Below, piece by piece: positions 6,618 through 7,353 of a stretch of 7,353 nt of DNA. Where the stretch lies: assembly GCA_021819535.1 (NCBI GenBank), contig JAKAQU010000141.1, positions 1 through 7,353 of the forward strand. Reading direction: 5' to 3'. Source of the stretch: Pseudomonadota bacterium (GTDB lineage Bacteria; Pseudomonadota; Alphaproteobacteria; Acetobacterales; Acetobacteraceae). The position numbers and the translations under genes are program-made. Each line of letters begins with the position of its first letter. Position 1 is the stretch's first letter. Below the pieces are notes generated by a model, which was given only the letters and a program-made list of their open reading frames with translations, did no database searches and was not told the DNA's origin.

Positions 6618-7353
6618 TGGATGAGGCCGGTGAAGCCGTTGGTGAGCGGGTAGCGGCGATCGCGCCCGAAAGCGCGGGGCGTGATTTTCACCCCCGGCGG
6701 CGCCTGCCGGCGCTTGTATTCGGCGCGGTCGAGCATTTTCCAGACGCGGAGCACGGTCTCGCGCGGGAAACCCTGGGCGAGGAGGGAATCGACCGATTCT
6801 TCGCCTTCCACGAGCCCCGCGAGAATGCCGTCGAGAACGTCATAAGGCGGGAGGCTGTCCTGGTCGGTCTGGTTCGGCTTGAGTTCGGCCGAGGGCGGTT
6901 TTTCGATCACCCGCGCCGGGATCACGACGCCCGCGGGGCCGAGCGCGCCCTCCGGGTGGTGCTCGTTGCGCCAGCGCGAGAGCGCGAAGACGGTGGTCTT
7001 ATAGACGTCCTTCAGCACCGAATAGCCGCCGCACATATCGCCGTAAAGCGTCGCATAACCTACTGACATTTCACTTTTATTGCCGGTGGTGAGGAGCATG
7101 TGGCCGAATTTGTTGGACAGCGCCATCAAAATCAGCCCGCGCGCGCGGGATTGGATGTTCTCCTCTGTCGTGTCGGCAGCGTGACCGGCGAAGGCCGGGG
7201 CCAGCGCCTGCTCGAACGCCGCCATCGCTGGCGTGATCGGAATGGTCTCGCAGGCGATGCCGAGGCGGCGCGCGACCTCGGCGGCGTCATCGAGGCTTTC
7301 GCGGCTGGTATAGGGGCTCGGCAGCATCACCGCCCTAATCCGCTCGGGGCCGA
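6614..7353 (-). CDS. nadE: NAD synthetase, glutamine-dependent type (C-terminal part)
   Basis: This is the C-terminal 245 residues of NAD synthetase, which amidates deamido-NAD to NAD using ATP and, in this type, ammonia from glutamine. The frame runs through the right window edge, so the start, the expected N-terminal glutaminase domain and the ATP-binding SGGxDS loop are outside; the GTG at 7330 is internal. Numbering from the first whole codon, LPSPYTSRESLDDA (10-23) is the segment after the P-loop. The block NIQSRARG, LTTGNKSEMSVGYATLYGD and CGGYSVLKDVYKT (about 66-119) forms the substrate-binding core. PNQTDQDSLPPYD (159-171) and KRRQAPPG (213-220) are typical of the glutamine-dependent group. 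The key visible positions look intact. It ends in an ATGA overlap with the small gene that follows. As the upstream member of this operon in the window, its promoter lies outside, or further genes precede it. Confidence 0.94.
   Translation of the reverse strand, partial: GPERIRAVMLPSPYTSRESLDDAAEVARRLGIACETIPITPAMAAFEQALAPAFAGHAADTTEENIQSRARGLILMALSNKFGHMLLTTGNKSEMSVGYATLYGDMCGGYSVLKDVYKTTVFALSRWRNEHHPEGALGPAGVVIPARVIEKPPSAELKPNQTDQDSLPPYDVLDGILAGLVEGEESVDSLLAQGFPRETVLRVWKMLDRAEYKRRQAPPGVKITPRAFGRDRRYPLTNGFTGLIQ

Noticed and set aside
7328..7330. GTG as a nadE start
   Set aside because: The frame continues to the right edge with residues (GPERIRAV) that fit the NAD synthetase core, so the gene is cut by the window.
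1..7353. Mobile element, CRISPR array, tRNA/rRNA, phage or defence-system genes
   Set aside because: I looked for transposase motifs, spaced direct repeats, tRNA-like folds and unusual gene content and found none; all coding space is taken by housekeeping genes and one small unknown.

Overview
This window is a GC-rich, densely coded stretch of bacterial chromosome. It most likely comes from an alphaproteobacterium, and I favour the Acetobacteraceae/Rhodospirillales. The reasons are the alphaproteobacterial style of AddB and AddA, the gene order addB-addA-trxA, and the character of the GluRS and NAD synthetase. The family assignment is an inference from protein character; I could not run a database search.

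Layout. On the + strand, positions 2-961 hold the 3' part of addB, cut by the left window edge and containing its nuclease domain. It overlaps the complete addA helicase-nuclease gene (951-4472) by 11 bases. After 19 bases comes trxA, a complete 108-residue thioredoxin (4492-4818). A gap of 78 bases (4819-4896) holds an AT-rich, partly palindromic block and two GC-richer hairpins, where two gene sets converge. On the - strand, read from the right edge, are the 3' part of nadE (7353-6614, cut by the edge), a 124-residue protein I do not recognise (6617-6243), and a complete glutamyl-tRNA synthetase gene, gltX (6246-4897). Both - strand junctions are 4-base ATGA overlaps, so the three genes read as one translationally coupled operon.

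Function. AddB and AddA together form the double-strand-break resection enzyme that prepares ends for RecA. Thioredoxin is a general disulfide reductase that appears to share their transcript. The - strand operon joins NAD biosynthesis with tRNA charging, with an uncharacterised acidic-tailed small protein between them.

I see no mobile element, CRISPR array, tRNA, rRNA or prophage gene, and no clear promoter. This is mostly ordinary housekeeping sequence. The points worth a second look are the uncharacterised coupled protein, the AT-rich convergent intergenic element, the absence of iron-sulfur cysteines from the AddB nuclease region, and acidic C-terminal tails that double as ribosome-binding sites for the next gene.
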